Source: a bacterium (GTDB lineage: Bacteria; Desulfobacterota; Binatia; UBA12015). From it: a DNA stretch of 6,329 nucleotides. The stretch is taken from positions 1 through 6,329 of the forward strand of contig JAPOLW010000226.1 of the NCBI GenBank assembly GCA_029976905.1, read 5' to 3'. Below are positions 5,911 through 6,329 of this stretch, piece by piece. The translations under genes and the position numbers were made by a program. Numbering within the stretch: the stretch's first letter is position 1; each line of letters opens with the position of its first letter. The notes under the pieces are model-generated. The model worked only from the letters and a program-made list of their open reading frames with translations. It was not told the DNA's origin and made no database searches.

Positions 5911-6329
<419 letters not shown>

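Overview
This is a GC-rich bacterial window with densely packed genes. The gene content and style suggest an uncultured, aerobic, deltaproteobacterial-type lineage such as Binatota, Myxococcota or a relative. The pointers are a TRAP carboxylate transporter next to an amidohydrolase-2 protein, a FadE-type acyl-CoA dehydrogenase, and a secreted protein with a Thr-Pro linker. There is no marker gene for taxonomy, so this assignment is an inference. I found no CRISPR array, transposase, tRNA, rRNA or phage gene.

Layout. Positions 2-211 hold the end of an open frame whose first ~45 codons read as a pyruvate kinase fragment and whose last ~25 look like the tail of a TRAP small permease (DctQ). It overlaps the start of a complete TRAP large permease, dctM (204-1487). 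A metal-dependent-hydrolase-like protein (about 1525-2349) follows on the same strand, so 1-2349 looks like the end of a transporter-plus-catabolism operon. Convergent to it is a large RluA-family pseudouridine synthase on the minus strand (2409-4031), with an N-terminal domain and a long charged helical region ahead of the catalytic domain. A 276-bp divergent intergenic region (4032-4307) contains a 39-bp tandem repeat. A small three-helix membrane protein (4308-4583) and an acyl-CoA dehydrogenase (4618-5793) then form a short plus-strand operon, with a strong GC hairpin at their junction. At the right edge, convergent and truncated, is the C-terminal part of a probable exported protein (5911 to beyond 6329, minus strand) with a (Thr-Pro)n linker.

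How the genes fit together. The TRAP permease would import an organic acid or similar anion using a binding protein that lies outside the window. The adjacent amidohydrolase-fold protein may act on that compound or its product, but it has lost most of the canonical metal ligands. The acyl-CoA dehydrogenase belongs to acyl-CoA catabolism. The pseudouridine synthase is a housekeeping-type RNA modifier with no visible link to its neighbours.

Most of the window is ordinary metabolic gene content. The points most worth a second look are the pyruvate-kinase/DctQ junction at the left edge (possibly an assembly chimera), the amidohydrolase lacking its HxH motif, the extended pseudouridine synthase, and the stop-codon hairpin at 4568-4594.
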